Positions 24,415 to 34,669 of a DNA stretch of 64,000 bases are shown here, piece by piece (within the stretch, counting starts at the first letter, position 1; every line of letters starts with the position of its first letter). Origin of the DNA: Porites lobata (lineage: Eukaryota > Cnidaria > Anthozoa > Scleractinia > Poritidae); NCBI GenBank assembly GCA_942486035.1, contig CALNXK010000037.1, forward strand, positions 3,644,548 through 3,708,547, in the 5' to 3' direction. The translations under genes and the position numbers were made by a program. A model generated the notes under the pieces. That model was not told the origin of the DNA and did not search any database. It saw only the letters and a list, made by a program, of their open reading frames with translations.

Positions 24415-27400
24415 TTACAGTAAGTTGGTGATTTGGTTGAATACTTCAACCCCCTCTAAATATGTTAAATTGTCTGTTACAGGTAGGAGATGCATTTCCT
24501 CCTCAGTGAATGGGCAGTTTGTGTCCGGAACTTCAACATAATCAGGGCATTGTTCTGGGACGGGACCTTGCCAATCAATCCCATAGTTGCTATAATCGCC
24601 CTAAAAAAAAAAGGATTATTGTGAGCAATTTGTTACATATGTGCTGCCAAAGCATTAACCCCCAATTTCTTGCAATGCTGGCCTGAGGATAGAGATTGGT
24701 GATCATAATTTTTTTTTAGTTATTACATTTGACACAAGTAATGCTGATTAAATGAAACCAAACATGTTACATACCTGGAACACTTCACCTTCAGGACCAA
24801 GAAATCCCCATGCCTCTTGCAGTCCACTAATCCATAACTGCATGGGCGTTCTGTTTCTTTCTGTACGTAATGGATGGTGAACCCATGCGTCTTTCCAATT
24901 ACTCAGATGTCTGTTGATGATAGGCACGAACACGTAATGTAGGCACCAGAGGTGACAATCATCATCTGCATTTAACACATCCTGGTTTTCTAGGGTATAG
25001 AAGAGTTCATAGAAGAGGCTAAGGCAGCCCCCATATAAGTCTCTCCAAAGTCGTTCAATCCTTTGATTGTGTGTGCTCTTTCCTAGTGATTGCAAAGAAT
25101 ATAATTTTACAGATTAATAAAATTTTAGTTTACTTAATTATCTGTTAAACATTATCTAACAATTGGTGTCAAATACTCCCCCCCGCCCCCGCTTAAAAAA
25201 AAAGGAAAGAAAAGGAGAAAAGAAAGAATTGTTTAATAGTCTCTTGATTCCTTCCGGGCTTAATAGTTTCTTCAATTACCATCATACTTAAAACAAGTCA
25301 CAACCGGATTTGGGAGCATGGCAATCACCATGCTTATTTTTAACAACACACACAAGCATTCATGAAAACAGTTCCCCTTAAACTAATTTAATGAAACTTG
25401 TGAGTTATTAATAGTAATATAATACTATTCATACAGCATCATTTCTCCTTGCCTAGAAATCCTCAAGATCAGTTCATGATCCCATAAGTATCTATTTCAT
25501 TATATAAAATGTAGCATCCTTTGTTAAAACCTATTCAGGATCTTAAAGTATAGCCTGAATTCAAGATCCCATCTATTACAAACCCAGGAAAGGTCATCTA
25601 GCTAAGGAAAGATAGATTACAAGTAGTCCCCATTTTTCTTAACGGATAGTAGATTGAGTGAAACCGTGCATCATAAAAATCATCCCACGCGAAAAGGAGA
25701 GACGCGGGCGGGAGATGCGCCTACTATCCCTGAGGAAAAATGGGGACTGCTCATAGTCTAACCTAAGTAATAATGATGCAGTACTCTGTACCTGTTATCA
25801 TACTTCCCCTGCCTGGCCCTCGCTGCATGTGAGTAAGCATATAGGTTGCTACATCTACGTTCTCCCCTCCTTTGTCAGAGCGGACCCGAGATGGAAGGCC
25901 GTATTCTGACACAGCTTCACGAAAACATGAAAGAACAGTGCTTGCCTTGTTGTCATTTGAGGCCTTCAAATAGACTGGGATTCGAGAAAAGCCATCGATT
26001 CCTCCATGTATAACAATTCTCCATCTGTTAAAAAAACCCCTTAATTTACATACAAGAGTGACAAACAAAAAATAAAAGCTCCTGTTAGGGCAACCTTATC
26101 ATGTTTGGTGTTACCTGCAAGGGGTTAAAAAAGATGGGGACAGGGAAACAGTTATCAATCATGATCAATGTCTTCAACTGTAGCTAAAACACAGTTTAAA
26201 AAGTCTTGCATTAGCTGGTGTTGTGGCCACAGTTTAGTGTTTTCTTTTTGGTTCATTCAAGGTGTGTATGTTTACAGGAGGTATCCAGTAGCAGAATTTT
26301 GATTGTGTTTAACTTGGACCCACGCACAAGATCACGAGGGGAAACTATGACAATGTACACTGTACAACAGGTATCTTTATCAGTACCTTATCAGCTTATG
26401 GTTCCCATCTATGTGCCATAGTGAGAGTGGATACCTAACATTGTAATGTCGCCTCCTAGTGGTACTTCTCCATCTCTCCATAATACCAATGGGATCTGTT
26501 CGCAACAGGGATAATCTTATTCTTTCTCGCTGAATGCGAAACCCTTTGCTTTGTAAATAACCTTTGAGCATTCTTATACCCATTCCAGGATGCTGGCTTG
26601 AAGCAGTTTGAACGAGCTCATCCAGTTGGTTGTCTTCTATATCACTGAACATACCTGAACCAAAGCAATATAATGGGGTAAAAAATTTTCATTGTAGGTG
26701 TTGGGTAATGAATAGTAATAATGATGATGGTGATGATGATGATGATGATAATAATAATAATAACAATAATAATAATAACTTTATTTTAGTATGATTTTGT
26801 CATAAATCTCAAGCTAGGTAGAATGGTCAACAAAATTTTAGTTCAAACACTTCTGTGTGTTTTACTAATACTGGGCATCCAGATATGTAAAACTGCCATA
26901 ATAATTTAATAACATTCTTCAGGCCTGAGGCTATACTTGACATTGTAACTTTTTCTCAGTCAAGCTACCCTGAAGTGTGAAAGGTCAACAACAATAAAGA
27001 TAATGATGGTATAAGGAAAAATCTATCATTTATGGGAGTGGATCCCTAGGTAAAAGTAAGTGGAAGTCAACGTTTTAATTCGCAAAATCTTAATCACCAC
27101 TGCTTGGTGCAACAACTATCAACATTACTTTTTTATAGCCTTAATCCTGTACTAAATATTATCACTTTGTTATAAAAATTGTCCTTGTAGTAGTTTATCA
27201 TCTCATTAGACAAAAATAAAAGATTCATGTTACTTTATACCTGATACACTCAACCCAAATGTTGACATCCTCCTCTCAACTGTCCTGGCACTCACTCCAA
27301 GGATTTTACTTATGTCACATACTTTAAACCCTTGCTCAAGTAAAAAATGAAGCTGTTCCTCGCTGATTTCATATGAAGGTCTCCCTCGTTGCCCTCTACT

Positions 27401-28159
27401 ATTCAATGGAGCTTGATATGCATAGTTAACAAGGTTTCTTTGATCAATTTCAACCAACATCCTGTAAGCATGTCCAATCAATTCTGTGACTAGTTCATCC
27501 ACATCGAGGCCGACAGCTATTCTTTGCAGAAAATCCAACTTGAAAACTATTGGTTGGAAATCTACTGATGGATCTGCAGACCCTGTAAATCTGTCTATAG
27601 CACTGATGATATCCAAGACAGCTAAATTTAAATAGGCTTTGTCATCAGACATCTGCGGGATCAAATATTTGAGTAATCTCAAGATGAAACAAATTGATCA
27701 ATTAACAGCGCTTATCGCATGAGAATGCAATTTCTGGGAGAATATTTAAGCTACTTCTACATGAGAAATTTCTGCAATTTGATTGGCTTAGAGCAGTGGT
27801 ATTTCAGCTTAAGCTTAATTTGAAATACTTACATATGAAAATTACAAAACCTTTGCAGGTAGTAGTATAAACAAATAATAGCATGATGTGTACGTGATTT
27901 TTGGTATAAATACTACTTGTGACATTTCAAAATTGTCTTAAATTTCACTCGTGAAATTTCAAATATCACTCGTGGTATTTATGCTAAATATCACTACAAA
28001 ACATGCTTTACCTTTTCAAATTAAGCTGAAGAGATGCAAACAGGTAGCGCGATGCCTCCCTGTTTGTGTCACGTATAGTGTCCCACTAAAGAAGGCAGAA
28101 GTCGGTTGGACAACACTCACCTCCCTCGAAGACCTTGCAGCATACTGGCGATCGGCCAT
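24415..28159 (-). CDS. DDE integrase/transposase (rve, IS3-like), intact, six exons
   Basis: Exons 28159-28121, 27652-27241, 26654-26387, 26024-25792, 25082-24775 and 24600-24415 join in phase with no stop, giving 481 residues. The first exon (MADR, then QYAARSSRE) lies mostly in the right inverted repeat. Exon 2 ends in a helix-turn-helix-like segment (CDISKILGVSARTVERRM). Exon 3 has an HTH_21-like block (HPGMGIRMLKGYL) and the first catalytic aspartate in WHIDGNHKLIR (about D233). Exon 4 has the second in VRSDKGGEN (about D290). Exon 5 has the glutamate in THNQRIERLWRD (about E327), a spacing of 36. It should cut and join the element's ends. No protease, reverse transcriptase or LTR is nearby, so it is not a retroelement integrase. 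The terminal repeat probably drives it. Confidence 0.88.
25613..25760. mobile_element. Mutator-like MITE nested in integrase intron 4
   Basis: 148 bp with mirrored ends: left TAGATTACAAGTAGTCCCCA, and right, read on the minus strand, TAGACTATGAGCAGTCCCCA. It belongs with the elements at 10956, 41974 and 54625. No clear 9-bp duplication remains. Confidence 0.7.
26715..26790. repeat. (ATG)n/(AAT)n microsatellite in integrase intron 2
   Basis: Trinucleotide runs of GATGATGAT followed by AATAATAATAAC, followed by AACTTTATTTTAG. Confidence 0.75.
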
Positions 28160-28653
28160 GTTGTTGTCGACGTCTGGTTTGTCGGGAGTGGAGAAGGTCT
28201 CCCGAGTCCACTCGACTGGGAAGTCTCTCGACCACCATTTGAGCGGGGGTAGGTCAGGTCAATTGAGCCCACGATCTTAATCGGTCGCTGACCAGCGGGT
28301 AAAAGTCAAAGTCGAAAAGTTGAATGTCGAATGCGGAAACTTGCAAGTACAATGCTCAAAGTCGGATGTCGGAAGCGAAAACTTAAAGGACAAATGCTAA
28401 ATGTTGGATGAGAAAAAATGAATGTACATTCCACTGAACTTGAAGGTAGAATTCCAAAACCTGACTGTTGCTTATGAAAAGTTGAATGTCGAAAGCGAAA
28501 ACGTGAATGTTGCATAAATCAAAGTTGAATGTTGAATGCAAAAAAGTTGAATCGCGAGTGCAAACTCAAATGACAAACACAAAGTGTAGGATAGATTGTG
28601 CAAAGTAGAATGTAAAATGGAACATTGAATTTTGGCGGAAATGGAACGCCATA
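28147..28653 (-). repeat. Right terminal inverted repeat of the integrase/HECT transposon
   Basis: Mirror of 17130-17636 with four substitutions. It carries the start codon (28159) and first four codons of the integrase gene. Divergence from the left copy begins exactly after ATCGCC: the left continues into RDAEPSAA and the right into QYAARSSRE. Confidence 0.92.
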
Positions 28654-28679
28654 CAAGGGTGCTTGTGAGGCAGATTTAG

Positions 28680-29800
28680 AAATGAACAACTTTTTTCCCA
28701 GGAGTCTCTTTTGTCATGCACGACAACACGTTCTTAATTAATCAAAAGGAGAACGGGCTCCGGGACGGAGATTGAAAACCAAAATTGACTTAGCCCTTCT
28801 GCACATGTACACACAGAGCTAGAAGTGTAAGATCTGGGGTCGAGACATCCTCGTAGACCCAGGTGAAGCCAGTTGGGTCAGTAGAAGAGGCAAGACAGAC
28901 GTTTTCAAGCCCATGCTTGATAAATCTTGTTGCGCCTTTTCTCCCGACTCATCTGGCTGCCCCTGGATAATATCTCTGAGGGTATTATGGGGTCGAGAAT
29001 GATATGAAACCGCTAGCGCAGAGCGGGAGATTATTCACCTAAAGTTTCGTTCAGTCCTTTGTGCACGCTTTCGCGTTCTCATTTTTTTGCTGTCTTGATC
29101 TCATTTCTATTCTGCTTGTTAATAAAGGCAAAAAGTCCATGCGAGCAAAAAAAAAAGCAAGTCTGAATTTTTGTACGGTTATATTTTTTTCAAGGTTGCC
29201 TTCTTCACTAAGGGGATCATTTATTCATAAAACTTAACAGCACATGGACTGTTTCAGGCGTTCAGACAGTAAAAGGGGGTGGAAGGGATCCATACTAAGT
29301 GTCGAAACTCTCTGGCAATGTTACATCTCAAGTTTAAAGGATGTTTATAGCTGGCATGAAATCTCAACAAGGTCCAAAAGCTGTTTTTAATTTTGATTAC
29401 AATTGATCACCACGACTTAGTGGTTTCACACCAGCAAAGTGGTCTTCGCCTACTATTTTCCGGACTGAACTGGAATTCAGTTTTCATAGACAGAGGATAA
29501 CCAGTTTAGTAACTGGAGCACAACCTCTTGATCGGAGCAAGAACAAGAACCAATCGCATATGACGTCACCTCTGGGAGTGAGACTCAGGCCCCTTTGCTG
29601 GGACGTGAGTTCTGTCACCGTTGCGCCACCTGTGTTTCCATGATTAGCCTGTACCAGGTTCTCAGATAGTGGGGACAACATGAAAACGAGGAAAGCGAAA
29701 ATAACAAACGCTTTATCTTGGGAAAGGGAGTGGTCTCTCTGCCCAGGAGCCCGCTTGCGTTTTTCCCATCAGTTTTTGACATCTTGTGGCCTGGAACAGG
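28680..29800. other. Intergenic stretch, repeat-like, no gene seen
   Basis: Mixed repeat-like sequence between the transposon and the second helical-repeat gene. It includes GCCTGTACCAGGTTCTCAGA with a following GAAAACGAGGAAAGCG, which looks like the tail of a dispersed element. The 65-codon minus frame at 29681-29484 has no domain. Confidence 0.4.
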
Positions 29801-29826
29801 CTAATCCCATAGCTAACTCGTAGATG

Positions 29827-31542
29827 TTACATTGCAAAAAGTTCTCTGCTCCCTTTTCCAACTCGTTGGAATCCCTCTTTTATAAAGGCGATCTGCCTGC
29901 TGCTAAAAAAATATTTATCGCGATTTAAGATTTCTTTTTCCAAAGAATCAAAAAGTGCACCTGATTGAAAACCCGCCTCAGAAAAACACCAAACACACTC
30001 ACAAATCTCACTTTCTCTAAAACAACGGAAATCTGTTTTTGTAAAAAAGTGAGTTAGAAATTCAAACAGTCGCCTGGTCCCTCTTTTGGCTTCAATGAAT
30101 CCATGCATTAGCATCAGTAAATGGCTTTCCTTTAAGGGAAGCTCCTGTAGACCACGCTGAAATATTTGTGCCTCAATTATATCAAAGAGCTTACTGTCTG
30201 ACTTTCCAGCTTTTCCAAGGGACCAGGCTATTTGGCATAAATCGCCACTGGTAAATTGAAGAATATCTCTCAGGCATAACTCACTTTCAATTTCTGAAGC
30301 CAAGAGTGGATTGTGTCTTTGAGCAGAGACGAACGAGAAGAGAATCCGTACAAGCTGGTGTGTTTTAAACTTATGAACTCCGAGGTGTAAAACTTCCTCT
30401 TCAACAAGGGCAAACACTCTGGCGTCTGTCGCATTTCGTTTTGTAAAAGACCAAAGGATTTCTATCAGCACGCCACTGTCAAACTGATTTAAACCGCTGT
30501 TGACAAGTTCATTATCCAGATGGTAGAATAAACGCTTACTTCCACAACCCGCTTTGGTGAATGCCCAGAGTAATTTAGAAAAACTAGCACTGTCCAAGTC
30601 TGATATACTTCGTCTTATTATTTCCTCTTCAACTTTGTGAAATAAACTGTCAGCGACAAAATCTCTCTTCGCGAATGACCATACAAATTCCGCTAGAGCA
30701 CGATAGCCAATTTTTGAGAAGTCTCTTGACAAAATTTCCTTTAAGAATGTATTAAACAGTTTAGCCGAGCCGTTGCCTGTTTTAGAATATGATGCCAACA
30801 TTCCTGATAGTTCGTAAACTTCAAAGTCACGAATGCTTGCGTCTTCATTTAAAATAGTTTCCTCTGTTTTTGCAAATATGGCTGAGGATACCAAGTTAAG
30901 GTTTTTACAGCCATTTATGATCTGGCAAATCTCAGCATTGTTAAAAGAAGTGATGCCACGTAACAAAATCTCCCTCTCGCAAACTGCAACAAGTTTGTGG
31001 TGTTTCTCATGAATTTTCCCTAAAGCCCACATCAAATTAGCGAGATGCCATTCGTTGCATCTAGAGATGCCTTTGGAAATACTCTCCAGTGAATCCATGT
31101 ATTCGCTATACTGTCCTCGCTCAGACTTCCTTCTTTCCACTTCCAACACAAGCCTCTCTCTTTTATCTCCTTCTGTGATCTTAGCAATCCTACAAAGTAT
31201 AGCCACTCTGTCTGAAGTATAAACAGACTTGTGAAATTTCCTAAGCAATTCCAGGTGTTCTTCTACAGTTTTTAGTACCCTTATTTTCTTATCCAAGTTC
31301 CTGACGTATCTAGATTGGTTTGTGGACTGAGACGTTAAGAATTTGCAAGAAGGATTTACAAAGCGGACGCTGTTGCCATGATTCATGGCTTCACCATAGA
31401 CTTGCTTTGGTGTCCTTGATATGCTGTAAGAGTTGCTTAACTTTTGAAAAGAGCGCAAGGGATATTTTTGAAACTCAGACAGGTACAACCCAAAGCCTCG
31501 TAAGCTTGTGTGCAAAGATTTCAAACCAGAGATTAAAAGCAT
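29827..31542 (-). CDS. Helical-repeat (HPR/OPR/FASTK-like) protein, probably mitochondrial, copy 2
   Basis: Single coding exon of 571 residues. I chose the ATG at 31542 because it lies 50 bp after a splice acceptor (ATTGCAG, exon from 31592) exactly as in the paralogue, and because upstream codons to 31707 lack an ATG. The N-terminus (MLLISGLKSLHTSLRG) is basic and suits mitochondrial import. Repeats of 37-40 residues run from about residue 170 to the end, for example VWSFAKRD, LWAFTKAG and LWSFTKRN, aligning one for one with the 14686-16389 protein. There is no RAP domain. The pair is tail to tail and separated by the 11.5-kb transposon. An inferred 5' noncoding exon is at about 34600-34519. 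Confidence 0.8.
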   Translation of the reverse strand: MLLISGLKSLHTSLRGFGLYLSEFQKYPLRSFQKLSNSYSISRTPKQVYGEAMNHGNSVRFVNPSCKFLTSQSTNQSRYVRNLDKKIRVLKTVEEHLELLRKFHKSVYTSDRVAILCRIAKITEGDKRERLVLEVERRKSERGQYSEYMDSLESISKGISRCNEWHLANLMWALGKIHEKHHKLVAVCEREILLRGITSFNNAEICQIINGCKNLNLVSSAIFAKTEETILNEDASIRDFEVYELSGMLASYSKTGNGSAKLFNTFLKEILSRDFSKIGYRALAEFVWSFAKRDFVADSLFHKVEEEIIRRSISDLDSASFSKLLWAFTKAGCGSKRLFYHLDNELVNSGLNQFDSGVLIEILWSFTKRNATDARVFALVEEEVLHLGVHKFKTHQLVRILFSFVSAQRHNPLLASEIESELCLRDILQFTSGDLCQIAWSLGKAGKSDSKLFDIIEAQIFQRGLQELPLKESHLLMLMHGFIEAKRGTRRLFEFLTHFFTKTDFRCFRESEICECVWCFSEAGFQSGALFDSLEKEILNRDKYFFSSRQIAFIKEGFQRVGKGSRELFAM

Positions 31543-32479
31543 CTTTGGGGGCTCAATCAAGTCAATAACCAGGAAGTCCTTTCTCCTCGTCTCTGCAATT
31601 AGAAAATTAAAAAAGTCAGATGAACTGTGAAGTCTTCCAAGGACCACTTTGGACAAAGAGCAGTAAAGATAAGCCGGACCTAGGAGTAGATGGTTCAGGT
31701 TCAGCAATACAGAATAATAATATCCATACCCTCCACGGTGGGCACTTTTGTTTTAGACACCCTATCTCCCTGGAATTTCCATTCCAGGGGGTGCTTTTCA
31801 TAAGAATGTAGTGGTTGTATTTTGTTTTTGAGTCTGCACATTAGGCTTGATTACCAGATGCTGTTCGGGAGGATCAAGAGAGCAGCGGAAATCAAGCCTA
31901 TCTGCATGGGTACAGACCACCCTATTGACATTCGTGTTGTGCTGTGTTCAGTAATGCTTTCCCTCTCTATGAAGAAGAATATAAAACCTTTTTAGTTTAA
32001 TACTCTGTAGCAAGTTTTTGCTTCAAACATGTGCATCCACAGCTATTAACCTCAAAACAAATTGTAGCATTTCAGACTGAGCACATCTTTAATTGAAAAG
32101 ATGCAAATTATAGTTTGCACCCTTATGCTTGTCAATCATGGAAGAAAATTTCCACATGCATGAATAAAACATGTGATGGTTTTTAGCAATATATCACGAA
32201 AAGTGTAGCATCTGCTCACAGGGTTGCGGGACAGATTAAGTTTGAAAATATAAGAATTGGCAATCAAAGTGGTAAAATCAGGGTGGAAAATGCTTTGTTT
32301 TTTGAAGTGAGCTTAGCTAGTCTAGGTAGTCAACAGGCAGTCTCCACTGTACTTATATCATTTACAGTAATATAAAGTAATGGAAAGTATATATGATCCT
32401 TAATTTGCAAGGTTACATGGATAGGAGTCCTGCAGGTACTAAGGAAGCCTATATACAACATTTAGATCTCTACATAAAA

Positions 32480-32526
32480 TTACACTGGTAACAACCACAA
32501 CTAAATTGTGGTTGTTACCAGTGTAA
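32480..32526. repeat. Perfect 21-bp stem hairpin
   Basis: TTACACTGGTAACAACCACAA, loop CTAAA, then the exact complement. It is probably a minimal foldback transposon end pair or palindromic repeat in the intergenic or intronic sequence upstream of the 29827 gene. Confidence 0.85.
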
Positions 32527-32544
32527 AAATTTTGGTCTAGACAA

Positions 32545-32640
32545 CAAGGATTGATAATAATAATAATAACAACTTCATTTATATAGTGCTCATATCCTGA
32601 GCTCGTGGCACTTTACAATGTAAAAAAGGGGAGAAAATGA
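32545..32640. repeat. (AAT)n followed by a SINE-like module
   Basis: AATAATAATAACAACTTCAT then TTATATAGTGCTCATATCC and GTGGCACTTTACAATG. This combination looks like a dispersed short repeat with an AAT tail. Confidence 0.45.
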
Positions 32641-32840
32641 AAAAATTACATATCATAAGCATGGAATAAAAAATAGTAAAAATCTATTTACAATCCATAT
32701 ATTAATAATAATGTAACACCAAAACAAAAGGTACCATTTCCATATAAAAAATCCCATATCATATTTCTTTTGTATTTTTCAACCAATTTTTTTTTCACAA
32801 GAGCGTTTTAACGAGTTACAAATCCTGAGCTCTTAGTGGT

Positions 32841-33004
32841 TATTGTGTGGTTTAAATTTTTCCTTGGTTTAAAATTTTTCAAACCAGTTTAATTTTTGTT
32901 TTTCTTTGTCTCTGATTATGGTAATTGATTTTAGACAAAGGAAAGTAAAAATTAAACTGGTTTGAAAAATTTCCAGCCAAGGAAAAATTTGAACCACAAC
33001 AGTT
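32841..33004. mobile_element. MITE with about 58-bp inverted repeats
   Basis: The left arm (GTGTGGTTTAAATTTTTCCT ... TTTTTCAAACCAGTTTAATT) is mirrored by the right arm (AATTAAACTGGTTTGAAAAA ... GGAAAAATTTGAACCACAAC). It is about 164 bp and has no coding capacity. Confidence 0.8.
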
Positions 33005-33008
33005 ATAT

Positions 33009-34390
33009 TAACTACATTCGACTCCTGCATCTGAAAACTCGAACCCTTGCTAACTCGAACCAGAATCGATTTACCCTGGATTTGTCTCATACATTTACTA
33101 TAATTTTACCCTTGGTAACTCGAACCCTAGCCTGAAATTCATCCGATTGCTTCGAGTTGTTTTCTCCTCTCAACAACGTCTGAATCGACCAGCCGTTAAT
33201 GCCGTCCAGTGACGTCACTCACTACCCGAAAACTGGGTAGTGATTTTGATTGGTTGATTGTCTAAACATTCGCATAATCATGTATAATTGTGAAAATTTT
33301 AGTTCAATTTAGCATTTCTGTTAAAATATTCAGCGGATCGCATCCCTGGCATTCTTTCATTTAGTTCAAACATTTTGATACGCTTAAGCTTTATCTTAAA
33401 CAGCAAAATTGCCCTTGTCTTCAAAACAGAAATGCTAAATTGAACTGCGAATGAAGAATCATTGGGGAGAGTCGGTAGGTTTTTCATTTAGGGCCGCTTT
33501 GTGGTTTCGGTGGCCGGTGATTTTGTTTACACGAAGTTTTCTAAGATCAAAGTTATAATTCGACCTTCTTGCTATTTTTACCGTCAAGTGTAATGATTCT
33601 GTTAGCTCTTCTTTCTTGTCTCCTTGTTTTTTTCCTTCGATAAGGACCAAATAGCTTCTTTTCAATTAAAGCAAATCATTGTGTTTTTGAACTTAGTGTT
33701 CTGTGTGTGTGTTTATTTCATTGTGTGATTGCGACCGAGTTTGATTATAGAATACAACCAGTTCGGAGTTGTCCTGCATGTAGTTGATAGTATGAATGTT
33801 AAACATGAATTACGATCAAAAAAAATAAAGTAGTTCTATATCAGGCAGACATTTCCAAACGATATTTCTCGGTTTGCCACTTGAAAGTCGTGTTTTACTT
33901 TTTGCATAAATTAAAGCAAAGCTCAAGGAGTAGTGACGTCACTGGACGGTATTAACGGCCGGTCAATTCAGACGTTACTGAGGGAGTAATAACGACTCCA
34001 AGTAATCGGATGAAATTCAGCCTACTCGAACCCTCGATAACTCGAATTTCCCACTAACTCTAAGTAATTTTTTGTTTCGCTGCAGAGAACTATATGAATT
34101 TACTGTCCATAACTCCAACCATGCGTGACAAGTAAAAAAAAGTGTACTGCAGTCCAAAACATTGAAATTGTTTTAAAAACCATGTATTCTTTGTCTTTAC
34201 TTTTTTGTCAGTCCAGTTTAAATACAGTGTCCAGCACTGCTGTGTATAAATCAAGTTTTGAAGTGTGCATGTTACTTGCATTCATTCCCCATCCCATTTT
34301 CTTATTTCTGGTTATTTGCTTCGAGTTCCCGATAACTCGAACTCCCGCTAACTTAAACCTTTTTCGTTTTCCCTAGAAGGTACGTTCGAG
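33009..34390. mobile_element. Tigger/pogo-like remnant with ACTCGAACCC motifs
   Basis: Several copies of TAACTCGAACC and its complement lie at 33040-33130 and 34023-34350, a signature of pogo/Tigger-type ends. The element is split by another insertion at 33132-34020. No transposase frame remains. Confidence 0.5.
33132..34020. mobile_element. 889-bp element with about 88-bp inverted repeats, nested
   Basis: Left end CTGAAATTCATCCGATTGCT continues to CGTCCAGTGACGTCAC; the right end mirrors it (GTGACGTCACTGGACGGTAT to AATCGGATGAAATTCAG). It has no transposase and lies inside the ACTCGAACCC remnant. Confidence 0.75.
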
Positions 34391-34518
34391 TTTATAATAT
34401 GGGGAGTAGACCGTAGGCCTTACTTACTCACAAGTAGTTTAATAAGAATAGAGTCGAAACATGTATGCATAATAAATGTATGGGGTTATACGCAAATCTT
34501 ACCAAACAAAATTCATAC

Positions 34519-34600
34519 CTTTAAAGCATTCACCTTCAAAGATAAAATGAAAAGAAGCTACGAGCCTGTAAGTGACGCCTCGGCCGCCATCTTGCATCTG
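34519..34600 (-). other. Probable 5' exon of the 29827 helical-repeat gene
   Basis: On the minus strand CAAGATGGCGGCCGAGG (YY1-like initiator) leads to CTTTAAAG|GTATGA, a plausible donor at 34519. This copies the layout of the paralogue's 12690-12798 exon. The link to the acceptor at 31592 is inferred; the intron would be full of transposons. Confidence 0.4.
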
Positions 34601-34669
34601 CTGGGCGACCGCTCATTTTTAGGTTTGTAGTGGGTGGGGATGGTAGGGAGAAAATTTTCCGAATAATTG

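Larger units (their letters stand above)
17124..28659. mobile_element. IS3EU-like DNA transposon carrying an integrase and a HECT ligase gene
   Basis: The element proper is 17130-28653 (11,524 bp). It is flanked by the 6-bp target duplication CAAGGG (17124-17129 and 28654-28659) and has 507-bp inverted repeats, 17130-17636 and 28147-28653, with four mismatches by eye. Ends read TATGGCGTTCC. Two genes converge: HECT ligase (plus, 17624-23464) and DDE integrase (minus, 28159-24415), with about 950 bp between their stops. The integrase resembles IS3-group transposases (HTH_21-like region, then DDE). As I recall, IS3EU elements have 6-bp duplications and TAY termini, which fits. Nested inside are a Mutator-like MITE (25613-25760) and a CCCGGGG-family MITE (about 19790-20172). 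The insertion lies between two tail-to-tail host paralogues. Near-identical repeats and an intact integrase suggest recent movement. Confidence 0.9.

Noticed and set aside
17624..28159. HECT ligase and integrase as ordinary host genes
   Set aside because: Both start inside 507-bp inverted repeats that are bounded by a 6-bp target duplication, so they belong to a mobile element.
24415..28159. Integrase of a retrovirus, LTR element or Polinton
   Set aside because: No LTRs, reverse transcriptase, protease, DNA polymerase or packaging ATPase in the element; motifs fit an IS3-like transposase.
31543..31707. N-terminal extension of the 29827 gene to 31707
   Set aside because: The upstream part starts at a TTG codon and lies beyond the acceptor at 31593; the paralogue supports the ATG at 31542.
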